Below are positions 46,559-59,839 of a stretch of DNA of 64,000 nucleotides, in pieces. Each line of letters begins with the position of its first letter. Position 1 is the first letter of the stretch. The stretch comes from Delphinapterus leucas. Its lineage: Eukaryota > Chordata > Mammalia > Artiodactyla > Monodontidae. The stretch covers positions 1,070,824 through 1,134,823 of the forward strand of contig NW_022098021.1 in NCBI RefSeq assembly GCF_002288925.2. The letters run 5' to 3'. The translations under genes and the position numbers were made by a program. The notes below the pieces were generated by a model that was not told where the DNA came from, ran no database searches, and saw only the letters and a list, made by a program, of their open reading frames with translations.

Positions 46559-48849
46559 GGCTGGGAGATCAAGATGGCGGAAGAGAAGAATGTGCAGCTC
46601 ACCCCCTCCCATAAATACATTAAAACTACATCTACATGTGGAAGAATTCTCACAGAATACCCACTGAACGCTGACAAAAGACCTCATACAACCAAAACTG
46701 GAAGAAAGATCATCACGTAGCCAGGCAGGACAAAAAGGAAAAAAAAAAAAAAAGGAATTGGGGTGGGACCCATGTCTCTGGGAGGGAGCTCTGAAAAAGG
46801 AAAGGTGCCCTCACCCTGGGAACCTCCTTCACCAGCTGCGAGATGAGCAGGACACACAGGGAGCTTCAGAGACTCGGAGGAGAGCACAGCAGGTGGACTG
46901 CGGGAGGCAGAACAGAGAGACATGCAGAGGGTCCTGGCCATCTCCCTTGCACTCCCCAGGCCTAGATGCATCTGCTGGTGCGGGCAGGGACTGGGGGCTG
47001 AACTCAGGCTTCAGAGGACACATGCAGGGGGAGGACTGGGGTTGGCTGTGTGGAGACAGCCTGAAGGGGCTGAAGTGTAGTCCAAGCCACAACCAGGGGT
47101 GTGTGCAGGAATGAGCCCAAGTCTACCACAAAAGCCCCATTGTTAGTGCCCATGAAGGGTGGGCCAGGGCCACCACAGAAACTTCATAAACTGATGAATG
47201 AATTCCGCAAGGTAGCAGGATACGAGATTAACATGCAAGAATGGCTGCATTTCTTTACACTAATAATGAAATATCAGAAAGGGAAAGTAAAAAAGTAATC
47301 CCTTTTAAAATCACATACAAAAAATAAAATACTTAGGAATAAACCTGACCAAGGAGGTGAAAGACTTATATGCTGAGAACTATAAAAACTTGATAAAGGA
47401 AACTGAAGATGGTACAAAGAAATGCAAAGACATCCCATCCTCTTGTACTGGAAGAATTAATATTGTTAAAATGGCCATACTACCCAAAACAATCTACAGA
47501 TTTAATGCAATCCCCACAAAATTACCCATGACATTTTTCACAGAACTAGAATAAATAATCCTAAAATTTATATGGAACCACAAAAGATCCAGGATTGCCA
47601 AAGCAATTTTGAGGAAAAAGAACAAATCTGGAGGCATAACCCACCCAGACTTCAGACAATACTACAAAGCTATGGTAATCAAAACAGTGTGGTACTGGCA
47701 CAAAAACAGACATATGTATTAATGGAACAGAATAGAGAGCCCAGAAATAAACTAACTATGGTCAATTAATCTTCAACAAAGGAGGCAAAAATATACAATG
47801 GGAGAAAGAGTCAGCAGTGGTGCTGGGAAAGTTGGACAGCTGCATGTAAATTACTGAAGTTAGAACACACCCTCACACCATGCACAAAAATGAACTCAAA
47901 ATGGCTTAAAGACTTAAATATAAGACATGATGCCATAAAACTCCTAGAAGAGAGCACAGGCAAAATAACATTCTCTGAGATAAGTCATAGCAAAGTTTTC
48001 TTAGGTCAGTCTCCCAAGGCAGTAAAAATAAAAGCAAAAATAAACAAATGGGACCTAATCAAACTTGTAAGCTTTTGCACAGCACAGGAAACCATAAACA
48101 GAACAAAAAGACAACCTACTGACTGGGAGAAAATATTTGCAAACGATGCAGCTGACAAGGGTTTAGTTTCCAAAATATACACAAAGCTCAAACAACTTAA
48201 TAACAAACAAACAAACAACCCAATCAAAAAAAGTGAGCAGAAGACCTAAATAGTCATTTCTCCGAAGAAGACATACAGATGGCCAACAGGCACATGAAAA
48301 GATACTCAACTTCGATAATTATCAGAGAAATGCAAATCAAAACTACAATGAGGTATCACCTCACACCAGTCAGAATGGCCATCCTTAAAAATTCTGCAGG
48401 GACTTCCCTGGTGGCGCAGCGGTTAAGAATCCACCTGCCAATGCAGGGGACACAGGTTCGAGCCCTGGTCTGGGAAGATCCCACATGTCGCAGAGCAACT
48501 AAGCCCCAATGCAGCCAAAAAAAAAAAAAAGATTATAAACAAACTTATTTTACAAAGCAGAAACAGACTCACAGACATAGAAAACAAACTTAAGGTTACC
48601 AAAGGGGAGAGGGAGGGAGGGAGGGTTAAATTAGGAGTCTGGGATTAGCAGATTCAAACTAGTATAAATAAAATAGATAAACAACAAGGTCCTATTGTAT
48701 AACACAAAGAACTATATTCAATATCTTGTAATAAACCATAAAGGAAAAGAACATATATATATTCAGATATATATCTTAATCACTTTGGTGTACACCAGAA
48801 ACTAACACAACATTGTAAATCAACTATACTTCAATTAAAAAAAAAAAAA
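46559..48849 (+). mobile_element. Younger L1, internally deleted, inserted in the old L1
   Basis: It starts at a true L1 5' end (ggctgggagatcaagatggcgg) and has about 600 bp of 5' UTR. It then passes directly at about 47180 into the end of the reverse transcriptase region ('aatgaattccgcaaggtagcagg'). It continues through the ORF2 C-terminus and a 3' UTR with a purine run (48604-48626) to an A14 tail. Target-site duplications aagaat[a/c]tgattaa lie at 46545-46558 and 48850-48863. The remaining ORF2 has stops. Confidence 0.92.
48400..48531 (+). mobile_element. CHR-type tRNA SINE, 3'-shortened
   Basis: gggacttccctggtggcgcag head to 'agagcaactaagcc', then straight to 'ccaatgcagccaaaaa' and an A14 tail. 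The middle modules are missing. L1 sequence does not resume at the same point, so a deletion accompanied the insertion. Confidence 0.9.
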
Positions 48850-50090
48850 AAGAATCTGATTAAAACCTGGGCAGAGCCCCCAAATAGACATTTTTCCAAA
48901 AAAGATGTACAAATGGCCAACACGTACATGAAAGATGCTTAACGTTACTAATCATCAGGAAAATGCAAATTAAAACCACAAGGAGATTATCACCTCACAC
49001 CTGTTAGAATGGCCACCATCAAAAAGAGATAACAAGCATCAGTGACAATATGGAGAAAAGAGAACAATTGTGCATTGTTGGTGGGACTGAAACTGGTACA
49101 GCCACTGTGGAAAGCAGTATGGAGGTTCTTCAAAAAATTAAAAACAGAACTGCCATATGATCCAGAAATTTCACTTCGGGGTATTTTCCAAAGGAGACAA
49201 AAACACTAACTCCAAAAGATATATGCACTCCCATGTTCATAGCATCATTATTTACAACAGTCAAGACATGGAAACAACCTAAGTGTCAATGGATGGATGA
49301 ATGAATAAAGAAATTGTGGCACACATAACAATGGAATATTATTCAGCCATAAAAAAAGAGGAAATCCCATCATGTTTTGTGACAACATGGATGGACCTTG
49401 AGGGCACTATGCTAAGTAAAGGAATCAGACAGAGAGACAAATGCTATATGGAATCTTAACAGATCAGATTTGGGGTTACCAGAGGTGGGGTATCAGGGGC
49501 GGGAAACTGGAGGAATTGTGGTCAAAAGTTACAAACTTCCAATCATAGGATAATTAAGTTCTGGGGATGTTAACGCACACATGGTGACTACAGCTAACAC
49601 TGCTGTGTGGTGTAGAGGAAAGCTGTTCAGAGAGAAGATCTTTCTTTGTTTTTTTGTTTTGTTTTTGCGGTACGCGGGCCTCTCACCGCTCTGGCCTCTC
49701 CCGCCGCGGACCACAGGCTCCGGACGCGCAGGCTCAGTGGCCATGGCCCACGGGCCCAGCCACTCCACGGCATGCGGGATCCTCCCGGACCGGAGCACGA
49801 ACCCGCGTCCCCTGCATCGGCAGGCGGACCCCCAACCACTGCACCACCAGGGAAGCCCCAGAGAGAAGATCTTAACAGTTCTCATCACAAGGAAAAAATT
49901 TTATTCTTTTCTTTTTATTGTGTCTATGAGATAATGAATGTTAATTAAACCTATTGTGATAATCATTTCACAATACATATAAACCAAACTATAGATGTGT
50001 AAATCAAAATTACGCTGTACACCTTAAACTTATATGGTGATCTATGTGAATCATTTCTTAATAAAACTGCCAGCAAAAAAAGAAAAGGAA
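48850..50090 (+). mobile_element. Old L1, right segment (ORF2 end and 3' UTR)
   Basis: Continues the element of 44880-46265: 'cccaaatagacatttttcc', 'atggaatattattcagccat', then a 3' UTR with 'gctgtacaccttaaacttatatggtg' and 'ataaaactgcc' at about 50070. Split by a minus-strand SINE at 49643. Confidence 0.88.
49643..49858 (-). mobile_element. CHR-type SINE, short cetacean form
   Basis: Reverse reading: ggcttccctggtggtgcag, 'gagtggctgggcccgtgggcc', 'gcggtgagaggcccgcgtaccgc' and a T-rich end. The perfect target-site duplication cagagagaagatctt is at 49628-49642 and 49859-49873. Confidence 0.97.
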
Positions 50091-50393
50091 ACAGAAATAT
50101 AAATGAATGAATGAATGTATGTATGTATGCTGCTGAAAAAACCTGTTATCCATATGGGAAAAAGTGAAATGGGATCCCTACTTGATACCATATTCGAAAG
50201 TAAATTCTAAGATGGTAATGTCATGAAAGGCAAACTTTTAAAGCATTTAGAAGAAAACACTGGAAGGGTAGGTGTCTGAAACAGGAAACTAATAAAACAA
50301 ATTATAAAAGAAATGTCAATAAGTTCATTTGCCAATGACAACGACACTAAGATGAAGAACATTTGTCCATCAGAAGATACCATCGAGTCCAGG

Positions 50394-50604
50394 GACTTCC
50401 CTGGTGGGCCAGCGGGTAAGACTCCACCCTCCTAATGCAGGGGGCCCGGGTTCAATACCTGGTTGGGGAACTAGATCCCACATGCATGCCGCAACTAAGA
50501 GTCCACATGCCACAACTAAGGAGTCCACAGGGCACAACTAAAAGATCCCGCAACTAAGACACAGCGCAGCCAAAATAAATAAATATTTAAAAAGAAAAAA
50601 AAAA
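50394..50604 (+). mobile_element. tRNA SINE, CHR-like
   Basis: ggacttccctggtgggccag head, 'ctcctaatgcagggggcccgggttcaatacctgg', tail (aaataaat) and A run. The flanks 'ataccatcgagtcca' and 'ataccattaagtcta' are a diverged target-site duplication. Confidence 0.93.
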
Positions 50605-50731
50605 TACCATTAAGTCTAAATGCAATATGGTATGATATAACTGGATCCTCGAACAAAAAAAGAACATGGTTGGAAAAATGGTTAAACCCAAATAAAGCCT
50701 ACATATTAGCTAATAAAAATACACCCATGTT

Positions 50732-51080
50732 GGGACTTCCCTGGTGGCACAGTGGCTAAGAATCCGCCTGCCAATGCAGGGGACACAGGTTAGAGCCCTG
50801 GTCCAGGAAGATCCCACATGCCATGGAGCAACTAACCCTGTGTGCCACAACTACTGAGCCTGCGCTCTAAAGCCCGCGAGCCACAACTACTGAGCATGTG
50901 TGCCACAGCTACTGAAGCCCATGCACCTAGAACCCGTGCTCCACAAGAGAAGTCACCGCAATGAGAAGCCCGTGCACCGCAACACAGAGTAGCCCCCGCT
51001 CGCCACAACTAGAGAAAGCCCACACACAGCAATGAAGACCCAACCCAGCCAAAAATAAATAGATAAATAAATTTGTTTTT
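50732..51080 (+). mobile_element. CHR-type tRNA SINE, long form
   Basis: gggacttccctggtggcacag head, 'acaactactgagcc' modules, tail 'aaaataaatagataaataa'. The 17-bp target-site duplication is diverged, at 50715-50731 and 51081-51097. Confidence 0.95.
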
Positions 51081-51598
51081 AAAAATGCACCAATGTTAAT
51101 CTCTTAGTTTTAATAAATGTACCATGGCTATACAAGATGGTAATATTAGGGGAAACTAGGTATATGGGAATACCGTACTAGCTTTGCAACTTTTCTGTAA
51201 ATCTAAAAGTATTCCAAATTAAAAAAAAAAAAAAAGATACCATAACGTGAAAAGAAGAGCCACCAAACTAGGAGATCTGCAATACAAATAAACCAATAAG
51301 AAATGAGTGTGCAGACTATATAAAGAATTTCTTTAAATCAGTAAGGAAAAGACAATCTGATAGGAAAACAAGCAACAGAGTAAACAAGCATTTCATAATA
51401 ATAATCATGGGAATTATGTATTGATATGTATGAAAAGATGCTCAATGTTATTAGTACCTGGGAAAGCAAATTAAGATCATATTTCATACTGTGAGTCTGG
51501 CAGAAGCTGTGCTGGTGAAGATGTGGGTCAACAGGAATGCAGACACCACCGTGAGCATGGAGTCCAGTCACTTGAGCAAACGATGGGAAACTATCTTT

Positions 51599-51792
51599 TT
51601 TTAATTATTATTATTCATTTATTTTATTTATTTGACTGCGCCTGGTCTTAGTTGCAGCACGTGGGACCTTTAGTTGTGGCATGCGGACTCTTAGTTGCAG
51701 CATGCGGGATCTAGTTCCCTGACCAGGGATCGAACCCAGGCCCCCTGCACTGGGAGCACAGAGTCTTATCACTGGACCACCAGGGAAGTCCC
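51599..51792 (-). mobile_element. tRNA SINE, CHR-like, minus strand
   Basis: Reverse reading: gggacttccctggtggtccag, 'gactctgtgctcccagtgcagggggcc', 'ggttcgatccctggtcaggg', T/A-rich end at 51599-51630. The perfect target-site duplication gggaaactatcttt is at 51585-51598 and 51793-51806. Confidence 0.96.
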
Positions 51793-52081
51793 GGGAAACT
51801 ATCTTTGAAAACGGAACGTTACATAGCCTATAATCCAAAACTTCCATTCTGAGGTTTAGACCTTAGGAAAGTCTCACGAAAGGTGCTAGGAAACACGTGG
51901 AAGAACGTTTACTTTAACACCGTAACGGCAGAAAAGGGAAACCCAAAATTTCCTTTATGGCAGAATGGGAAAACAAGGTGTGGTATAATATTCACACAAC
52001 GACACAGCTTACCATATAAATGATCAGAGAATTTAAGACAAGGGAATGTTAAAATATAGAACAGCGGCCACCTCTCCTGCA

Positions 52082-52112
52082 GGGGGGGCGGGGGGGGCGG
52101 GGCGTGGGGGCC
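52082..52112. repeat. G-rich tract
   Basis: agggggggcggggggggcggggcgtggggg, with several G runs. It is intronic, between L1 debris and the RPS15 retrocopy. Confidence 0.85.
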
Positions 52113-52311
52113 GTGCAGCTAGCAACAGGAGTGGATGAGCACTCCAGTTACAGCAACCTCAGGACCAGGAAAGTTCTCGAGTTGGGCTGTGAGCTCTCCC
52201 ACAGTCACTTGATTATCTGTTTTATTTTTTCTCTTCATCATATATGATATAGTAAAGTCATTGATGCTGGTTCTGAGGACAGAAGAAAAGGCACATAAAA
52301 TGGCCAGGTAG

Positions 52312-52836
<525 letters not shown>

Positions 52837-53847
52837 GAGGCCAGGTAGAGGCGTCGGACGGTAGAGTGTGGGAACAGCGGGCATGACGGGGGATGGGGGA
52901 GGCACTCGCCTCTCCCGCTCTGCTGGTGAGGGCGGTTCGGCGTTCCTTCCTTCCTCACAGTGTCAGTTGGAATCAGGTTGGCAATACGACATCTGCACGA
53001 GTTGCTGTGTGGCTGACAGGGTCTTGGTGCTCCGGCCTGATGTCAGGCCTGAGCGTCTGAGGTGGGAGAGCTGAGTTCAGGACATTGGTCCACCAGGGAC
53101 CTCGCGGTCCCACATAATATCAATCGGCGAGAGCTCTCCCAGAGATCTCTGTCTCAACGCTAAGACCCAGCTCCACCCAGCGGCCAGCAAGCTCCAGTGC
53201 TGGGCACCCCATGCCAATCAACTAGCAAGACAGGAACGCAACCACACCCATTAAGAGAGAGGCTGCCTAAAATCATAATAAGTTCACAGACACCCCAAAA
53301 CACACCACTGGACGCAGCCCTGCCTGCCAGAAAGACAAGATGCAGCCACACCCACCAGAACACAGGCACCAGTCCCCTCCACCAGGAAGCCTACGCAACC
53401 CACTGAACCAACCTCATCCACTGGGGGCAGACACCAAAAACAACGGGAACTACGAACCTGCAGCCTGTGAAAAGGAGACCCCAAACACAGTCAGTTAAGC
53501 AAAATGAGAAGACAGAGAAATATGCGGCAGATAAAGGAGAAAGGTAAAACCCACCAGACCAAACAAATGAAGAGGAAATAGGCAGTCTACTTGAAAAAGA
53601 ATTCAGAGTAATGACAGCAAAGATGATCCAAAATCTTGGAAGTGGAACGGAGAAAATACAAGAAAGGTTTAACAAGGACCTAGAAGAACTAAAGAGTCAA
53701 ATAAAAAATGATGAACAACACAATAAATTAATTTAAAATTCTCTAAAAGGAATGAATAGCAGAATAACTGAGGCAGAAGACCGGATAAGTGACCTGGAAG
53801 ATAAAATAGTGGAAACAACTACTGCAGAGTAGAATAAAGAAAAAAGA

Positions 53848-54393
53848 ATGAAAAGAATTGAGGACAGTCTCAGAGACCTCTGGGACAACATTAAACGTAC
53901 CAACAGTCGAATTACAGGGGTCCCAGAAGAAGAGGAGAAAGAGAAAGAGTCTCAGGAAATTTCTGAAGAGATTATAGTTGAAAACTTCCCTAACATGAGA
54001 AAGGAAACAGTCAATCAAGTCCAGGAAGCACAGAGAGTCCCATACAGGATAAATCCAAGGAGAAACACACCAAGACACATACTAACCCAAGTATCAAAAA
54101 TTAAATACAAAGAAAACATATTAAAAGCAGCAAGGGAAAAGCAACAAATAACATCCAAGGGAATCCCCATAAGGTTAACAGCTGATATTTCAGCAGAAAC
54201 TCTGCAAGCCAGAAGGGAGTGGCAGGACATATTTAAAGTGATGAAAGGGAAAAACCTACAACCAAGATTACTCTACCCAGCAAGGATCTCATTCAGATTC
54301 GACAGAGAAATTGAAACATTTACAGACAAGCAAAAGTTACGAGAATTCAGTACCACCAAACCAGCTTTACAACAAATAAAGGAACTTCTCTAG
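53848..54393 (+). pseudogene. L1 ORF1 C-terminal fragment
   Basis: 181 open codons covering the end of the coiled coil, the RNA-recognition-like domain and the C-terminal domain of the L1 RNA chaperone. Upstream frames contain stops (for example at 53733 and 53828), so no full ORF1p can be made. Confidence 0.9.
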
Positions 54394-54451
54394 ACAGGAA
54401 ACACAGGAGAAGGAAAAGACCTACAAAAGCAAACCCAAAGCAATTAAGAAA

Positions 54452-55207
54452 ATGGTAATAGGCACATACATATTGATAATTACCTTAAATGTAAATGGAT
54501 TAAATGCTCCAACCAAAAGACACAGACTGGCTGAATGGACACAAAAACAAGACCCGTATATATGCTGTCTACAAGACACCCACTTCAGACCTAGGGACAC
54601 ATACAGACTGAAAGTGAGGGGATGGAAAAAGATATTCCATGCAAATGGAAATCAAAAGAAAGCTGGAGTAGCAATTCTCATATCGGACAAAATAGACTTT
54701 AAAATAAAGACAAAGAGATAAAGAGACAAAGAAGGACACTACATAATGGTCAAGGGATCAATCCAGGAAGAAGATATAATAATTGTAAATATTTCGGCAT
54801 CCAACACAGGAGCACCTCAATACATAAGGCAAATGCTAACAGCCATAAAAAGGGAAATCGACAGTAACACAATCATAGTAGGGGGCTTTAACACGCCACT
54901 TTCACCAATGGACAGATCATCCAAAATGAAAATAAATAAGGAAACACAAGCTTTAAATGACACATTAAACAAGATGGACTTAACTGATATTTCTAGGACA
55001 TTCCATCTAAAGACAACAGAATACACTTTCTTCTCAAGCGCTCATGCAACATTCTCTAGGATAGGTCACATCTTGGGTCACAAATCAAGCCTTGGTAAAT
55101 TTAAGAAAGTTGAGAGCAAATCAAGTATCTTTTCCGACCACAACACTATGAGACTAGATATCAATTACAGAAAAAAAAACTGTAAAAAATACAAACGTGG
55201 AAGCTAA
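54452..55207 (+). pseudogene. L1 ORF2 endonuclease remnant
   Basis: An apurinic endonuclease-like domain in two open pieces (54452-54721 and 54746-55207). NVNGLN and SDHN motifs are kept. The catalytic Glu motif reads QDTH and the catalytic Asp in the VGDFN motif is Gly. A stop at 54719 breaks the frame. Confidence 0.9.
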
Positions 55208-56025
55208 ACAGTACGCTACTAAATCAAAGAGGAAATCAAAAAATACCAAGAAACAAATGACAATGAAAACACGACAACCCAAAACCTATGGGATGAAGTA
55301 AAAGCAGTTCTAAGAAGGAAGTTTATAGCAATACAATCCTACCTCAAGAAACAAGAATACAGAAAGAAGAACAAAAAACCCCCAAAGTTAGCAGAAGGAA
55401 AGAAATCATAATGATCAGATCAGAAATAAATGAAAAAGAAATGAAGGAAACAACAGCAAAGATCAATAAAACTAAAAGCTGATTCTTTGAGAAGATAAAC
55501 AAAATTGATAAACCATTAGCCAGACTCATCAAGAAAAAAAGGGAGAAGCCTCAAATCAACAGAATTAGAAATGAATAAGGCGAAGTGACACTGAAGAAAT
55601 ACAAAGGAACATGAGAGATTACTACAAGCAACTATATGCCAATAAAATGGACAACCTGGAAGAAATGGACAAATTCTTAGAAAAGCACAACCTTCTGAGA
55701 CTGAACCAGGAAGAAATAGAAAATATAAACAGACCAATCACAAGCACTGAAATTCAAACAAAAGCCCAGGACCAGATGGCTTCACAGGCAAATTCTATTA
55801 ACACCTATCCTTCTCAAACTCTTCCAAAATACAGCAGAGGGAAGAACACTCCCAAACTCATTCTACGAGTCCACCATCACCCTGATACCAAAACCAGACA
55901 AAGATGTCACAAAGAAAGAAAACTACAGGCCAATACCACCGATGAACACAGATGCATAAATCCTCAACAAAATACCAGCAAACAGAATCCAACAGCACAT
56001 TAAAAGGATCATACACCATGATCAA

Positions 56026-56835
56026 GTGGGGTTTATCTCAGGAATGCAAGGATTCTTCAGTATACACAAATCAATCAATGTGATACACCACATTAACAAA
56101 CTGAAGGATAAAAACAATATGATAATCTCAACAGATGCAGAAAAAGCTTTCGACAAAATTCAACACCCATTTTTGATAAAAACCCTCCAGAAAGAAGGCA
56201 CAGAGGTAACCTACCTCAACATAATAAAGGCCATATATGACAAACCCACAGCCAACATCAGTCTCAATGGTAAAAAACTAAAACCACTTCCTCTAAGATC
56301 AGGAACAAGACAAGGTTGCCCACTCTCACCACTATTATTCAACATAGTTTTGGAAGCTTTAGCCACAACATTCAGAGAAGAAAAAGAAATAAAAGGACCC
56401 CAAATCGTAAAAGAAGAAGTAAAACTCTCACTGTTTGCAGATGACATAATACTATACACAGAGAATCCTAAAGAAGCTACCAGAAAACTACTAGAGCTAC
56501 TCAATGAATTTGGTAAAGTAGCAGGATACAAAATTAATGCACAAAAATCTCTTGTATTCCTATACACTGATGATGAAAAATCTGAAAGAGAAATTAAGGA
56601 AACACTCCCATTTACCACTGCAACAAAAAGAGTAAAATACTTAGGAATAAACCTACCTAAGGAGACAAAAGACCTGTATGCAGAAAAATATAAGACACTG
56701 ATGAAAGAAATTAAAGACGATACAAGGAGATGGAGAGATAAACCATGTTCTTGGATTGGAAGAATCAACACTGTGAAAATGACTCTACTACCCAAAGCAA
56801 TCTACAGATTCAATGCAATCCCTATCATACAGTAA
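56026..56835 (+). pseudogene. L1 ORF2 reverse transcriptase remnant
   Basis: 269 open codons with [15 protein letters not shown] (motif A, with its Asp), [14 protein letters not shown] (motif B) and LFADDIILY (motif C). The frame is lost on both sides, and about 150 bp of later ORF2 are deleted near 56825. Confidence 0.92.
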
Positions 56836-57099
56836 TCAAGATGGTATGGTACTGGCACAAAAACAGAAATACAGATCAATGTAACAGGATAGAAAGCCCA
56901 GAGATAAACCCACGCACATATGGTCACCTTATCTTTGATAAAGGAGGCAAGGATATGCAATGGAGAAAAGACAGCCTCTTCAATAAGTGGTGCTGGGAAA
57001 ACTGGACAGCTACATGTACAAGAATGAAATTAGAACACTCCCTAACACTGTACACAAAAATAAACTCAAAATGGATTGAAGACCTAAATGTAAGGCCAG

Positions 57100-57482
57100 G
57101 ACTTCCCTGGTGGTGCAGTGGTTAAGAATCCGCCTGCCAATGCAGGGGACACAGGTTCGAGCCCTGGTCTGGGAAGATCCCACAGGGAACGAAGCAACTA
57201 AGCCCGTGCACCACAACTACTGAGCCTGCGCTCTAGAGCCCGTATGGCACAACTACTGAAGCCTGCGTGCCACGACAACTGAAGCCCGCGCGCCTAGAGC
57301 CTGTGCTCCGCAACAAGAGAAGCCACCACAATGAGAAGACCATGCACAGCAATGAAGAGCAGCCCCTGCTCACCGCAACTAGAGAAAGCCTGCACACAGC
57401 AACAAAGACCCAACTCAGACAATAAATAAATAAATATATAAATAAATACATACATACATACATAAATTTACTTTAAAAAAAT
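57100..57482 (+). mobile_element. CHR-type tRNA SINE, long form, in L1 ORF2
   Basis: gacttccctggtggtgcag head, several 'acaactactgaagcc' modules, and a tail with (aaat) and (taca) repeats (57420-57475). The perfect target-site duplication aaatgtaaggccag is at 57086-57099 and 57483-57496. Confidence 0.97.
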
Positions 57483-58748
57483 AAATGTAAGGCCAGAAAC
57501 TATAAAACTCTTAGAGGAAAACATAGGCAGAACGCTCTATGACATAAATCACAGCAAGATCATTTTTGACCCACCTCCTAGAGAAACGGAAATAAAAACA
57601 AAAATAAACAAATGGGACCTAATGAAAGTTAAAAGCTTTTGCACAGCAAAGGAAACCATAAACAAGATGAAGGGATAAAATATTCATAAATGAAGCAACT
57701 GACAAAGGATTAATCTCCAAAACATACAAGCAGCTCATGCAAGCTCAATATCAAAAAAACAAACAACCCAATCCAAAGGTTAGCAGAAGACCTCGTTTCT
57801 CCAAAGAAGATATACATATTCCCAGCAAACACATGAAAGGATGCTCAACATCACTAATCATTAGAGAAATGCAAATCAAAACTACAATGAGGTATCACCT
57901 CACACCAGTCAGAATGGCCACCATCAAAAAACCTACAAACAATAAATGCTGGAGAGGGTGTGGAGAAAGGGAACCCTCTTGCACTGTTGGTGGGAATGTA
58001 AATTGATACAGCCACTATGGAGAACAGTATGGAGGTTCCTTAAAAAACTAAAAATAGAACTACCATACGACCCAGCCATCCCACTACTGGGCATATACCC
58101 TGAGAAAACCGTAATTCAAAAAGAGTCATGTACCACAATGTTCAGTGCAGCCCTATTTACAATAGCCAGGACATGGAAGCAACCTAAGTGGCCATCGACA
58201 CATGAATGGATAAAGATGTGGCACATATATACAATGGAATATTACTCAGCCATAAAAAGAAACGAAATTGAGTTATTTGTAGTGAGGTGGATGGACCCAG
58301 AGTCTGTCATACAGAGTGAAGTAAGTCAGAAAGAGAAAAACAAGTACCGTATGCTAACACATATATATGGAATCCTAAAGAAAAATGGTTCTGAAGAACC
58401 TAGGGGCAGGAGAGGAATAAAGACACAGACACAGAGGTTGGACTTGAGGACACGCGGAGAGGGAAGGGTAAGCTGGTACGAAGTGAGCGAGTGGCATGGA
58501 CATATATACACTACCAAATGTAAAACAGATAGCTAGTGGGAAGCAGCCACATAGCACAGGGAGATCAGCTTGGTGCTTTGTGACCACCTAGAGGGGTGGG
58601 ATGGGGGGGGGGGAGGGAGACGCAAGAGGGAGGAGATATGGGGATATATGTATGTACAGCTGATTCACTTTGTTATACAGCAGCAACTAACACACCACTG
58701 TAAAGCAATTATACTCCAATAAAGATGTTAAAAAACTTTTAAACAGAA

Positions 58749-59835
58749 GGCCAGGTAAGTGCCCATCTGGTCGCTGCAGCAGCTGGTGCGTGCCTGCAGC
58801 AGAAATCACTAATGCCAGCTAAGTACCGGAGCAGGAGATGAGTAAGACCGTTTCTGCATACTTAAAGCATGTGCTTTGCAGAAATCATTTGTTAAGTCTT
58901 AACAGTTTACGTTGCCAAAATAAACAGACTGGGAACATATCTTAAGAGGAACAGCATCCTCTGACCCCACCGCTCAGAAGGAAGCAGTAAGGCATTTCTA
59001 AGAACTCTCTCTGTTGTTCCCTAGCACATATACAATGCATGCTTATCATGGTTTAATCATTCAGATACAGAAAAGTACAAATAAAATGGAAAAGCCTTAT
59101 AAGCCTTTTACTATTGGAAGAGCATTCCACAATTCCTCCCATAGAGCCCTGATATTAGACAAAACAGAAGATCACGGCGGACCATCAGAGCCCCTATCAC
59201 TGGATGGTGATTTAAAATAAGAACTGCAAACTTGTACAGGGCCTCTGTTCCACTTGGAAACCAATACAAGTAACTCATCAGGCAAAGTGTGAGAAATTTG
59301 GCTGATGACAATTGGCAGCTAAATCTTTCAGTCTAATCACAGAGAACTGAAACCCAGCCGAGTGGTTTTTCCTAATACCTTGGCCCTGCTCCACAGCCCC
59401 TCTGGCCAAGACCCAGCCGCCAAGCCGGAGCACGTGCCCCAAGATGACGAGGGCCCAAGCCAGACACTCTGCTCGTGCCTGGGGTGTCTCGGGCCTGCTG
59501 CCAGGAGGGCTTTGGAGAGGGGCGCAGAGCTTAGGAGGCGACTTGACTCCACTTTCCCCCATTCGGGAACGGAGGGTGGAGAAGGTAATCAAAACATGCT
59601 ATCAGCACTGACATGTCAACGTCAATAATTAACCTGCAAGTGTACTGGAGGTGAACCTGCAGCTCTTCAGCCGCAGAAAGAAATCTGCTTTTGCGTCTGG
59701 TGAGTATTTGGACATATAGAAGCAGCAGTTCATTTTGTCTCTGGACATGCTGGCAAATGAAGCTTGGGAAAGATAACTTTCAGTATGTGGAACTGCTCCA
59801 CCTTTTAACAATGATGTGAACTTCAGATTAAAATC
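58749..59835. other. XPO4 intron, no recognised element
   Basis: Starts with the third copy of ggccaggta (58749-58757). Open frames at 59362-59628 (plus) and 59629-59883 (minus) have no recognisable domain or matching XPO4 sequence. No exon called. Confidence 0.5.
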
Positions 59836-59839
59836 TAAC

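Larger units (their letters stand above)
50100..52100 (+). mobile_element. Second old L1/HAL1-like remnant with a nested L1 3' end
   Basis: The outer element runs 50130-50388, resumes 51234-51584 and again 51807-52070 ('gaaacccaaaatttcctttatggcagaatgggaaaac'). Joining 'catcagaagataccat' (to 50388) to 'aacgtgaaaagaagagcc' (from 51244) restores a continuous L1 frame, so 50389-51233 is a later L1 3'-end insertion. Its target-site duplication is aagataccat. Both are antisense to XPO4. Confidence 0.75.
52849..58748 (+). mobile_element. Near full-length LINE-1, inactive, interrupted by a SINE
   Basis: 5' UTR 52849-53503 (GC-rich start, then 'gaccccaaacacag'), ORF1 53504-54393, ORF2 54452 to about 58320, and a 3' UTR ending 'ctccaataaagatg' at 58730. 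ORF1 frameshifts within 25 codons and has further stops; only its C-terminal 181 codons (53848-54393) are open. ORF2 is split by stops and a deletion near 56825, but a 269-codon frame (56026-56835) keeps the reverse transcriptase core with FADD. The endonuclease has QDTH and VGGFN where active L1s have Glu and Asp. A SINE sits at 57100. Antisense to XPO4. Confidence 0.95.
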
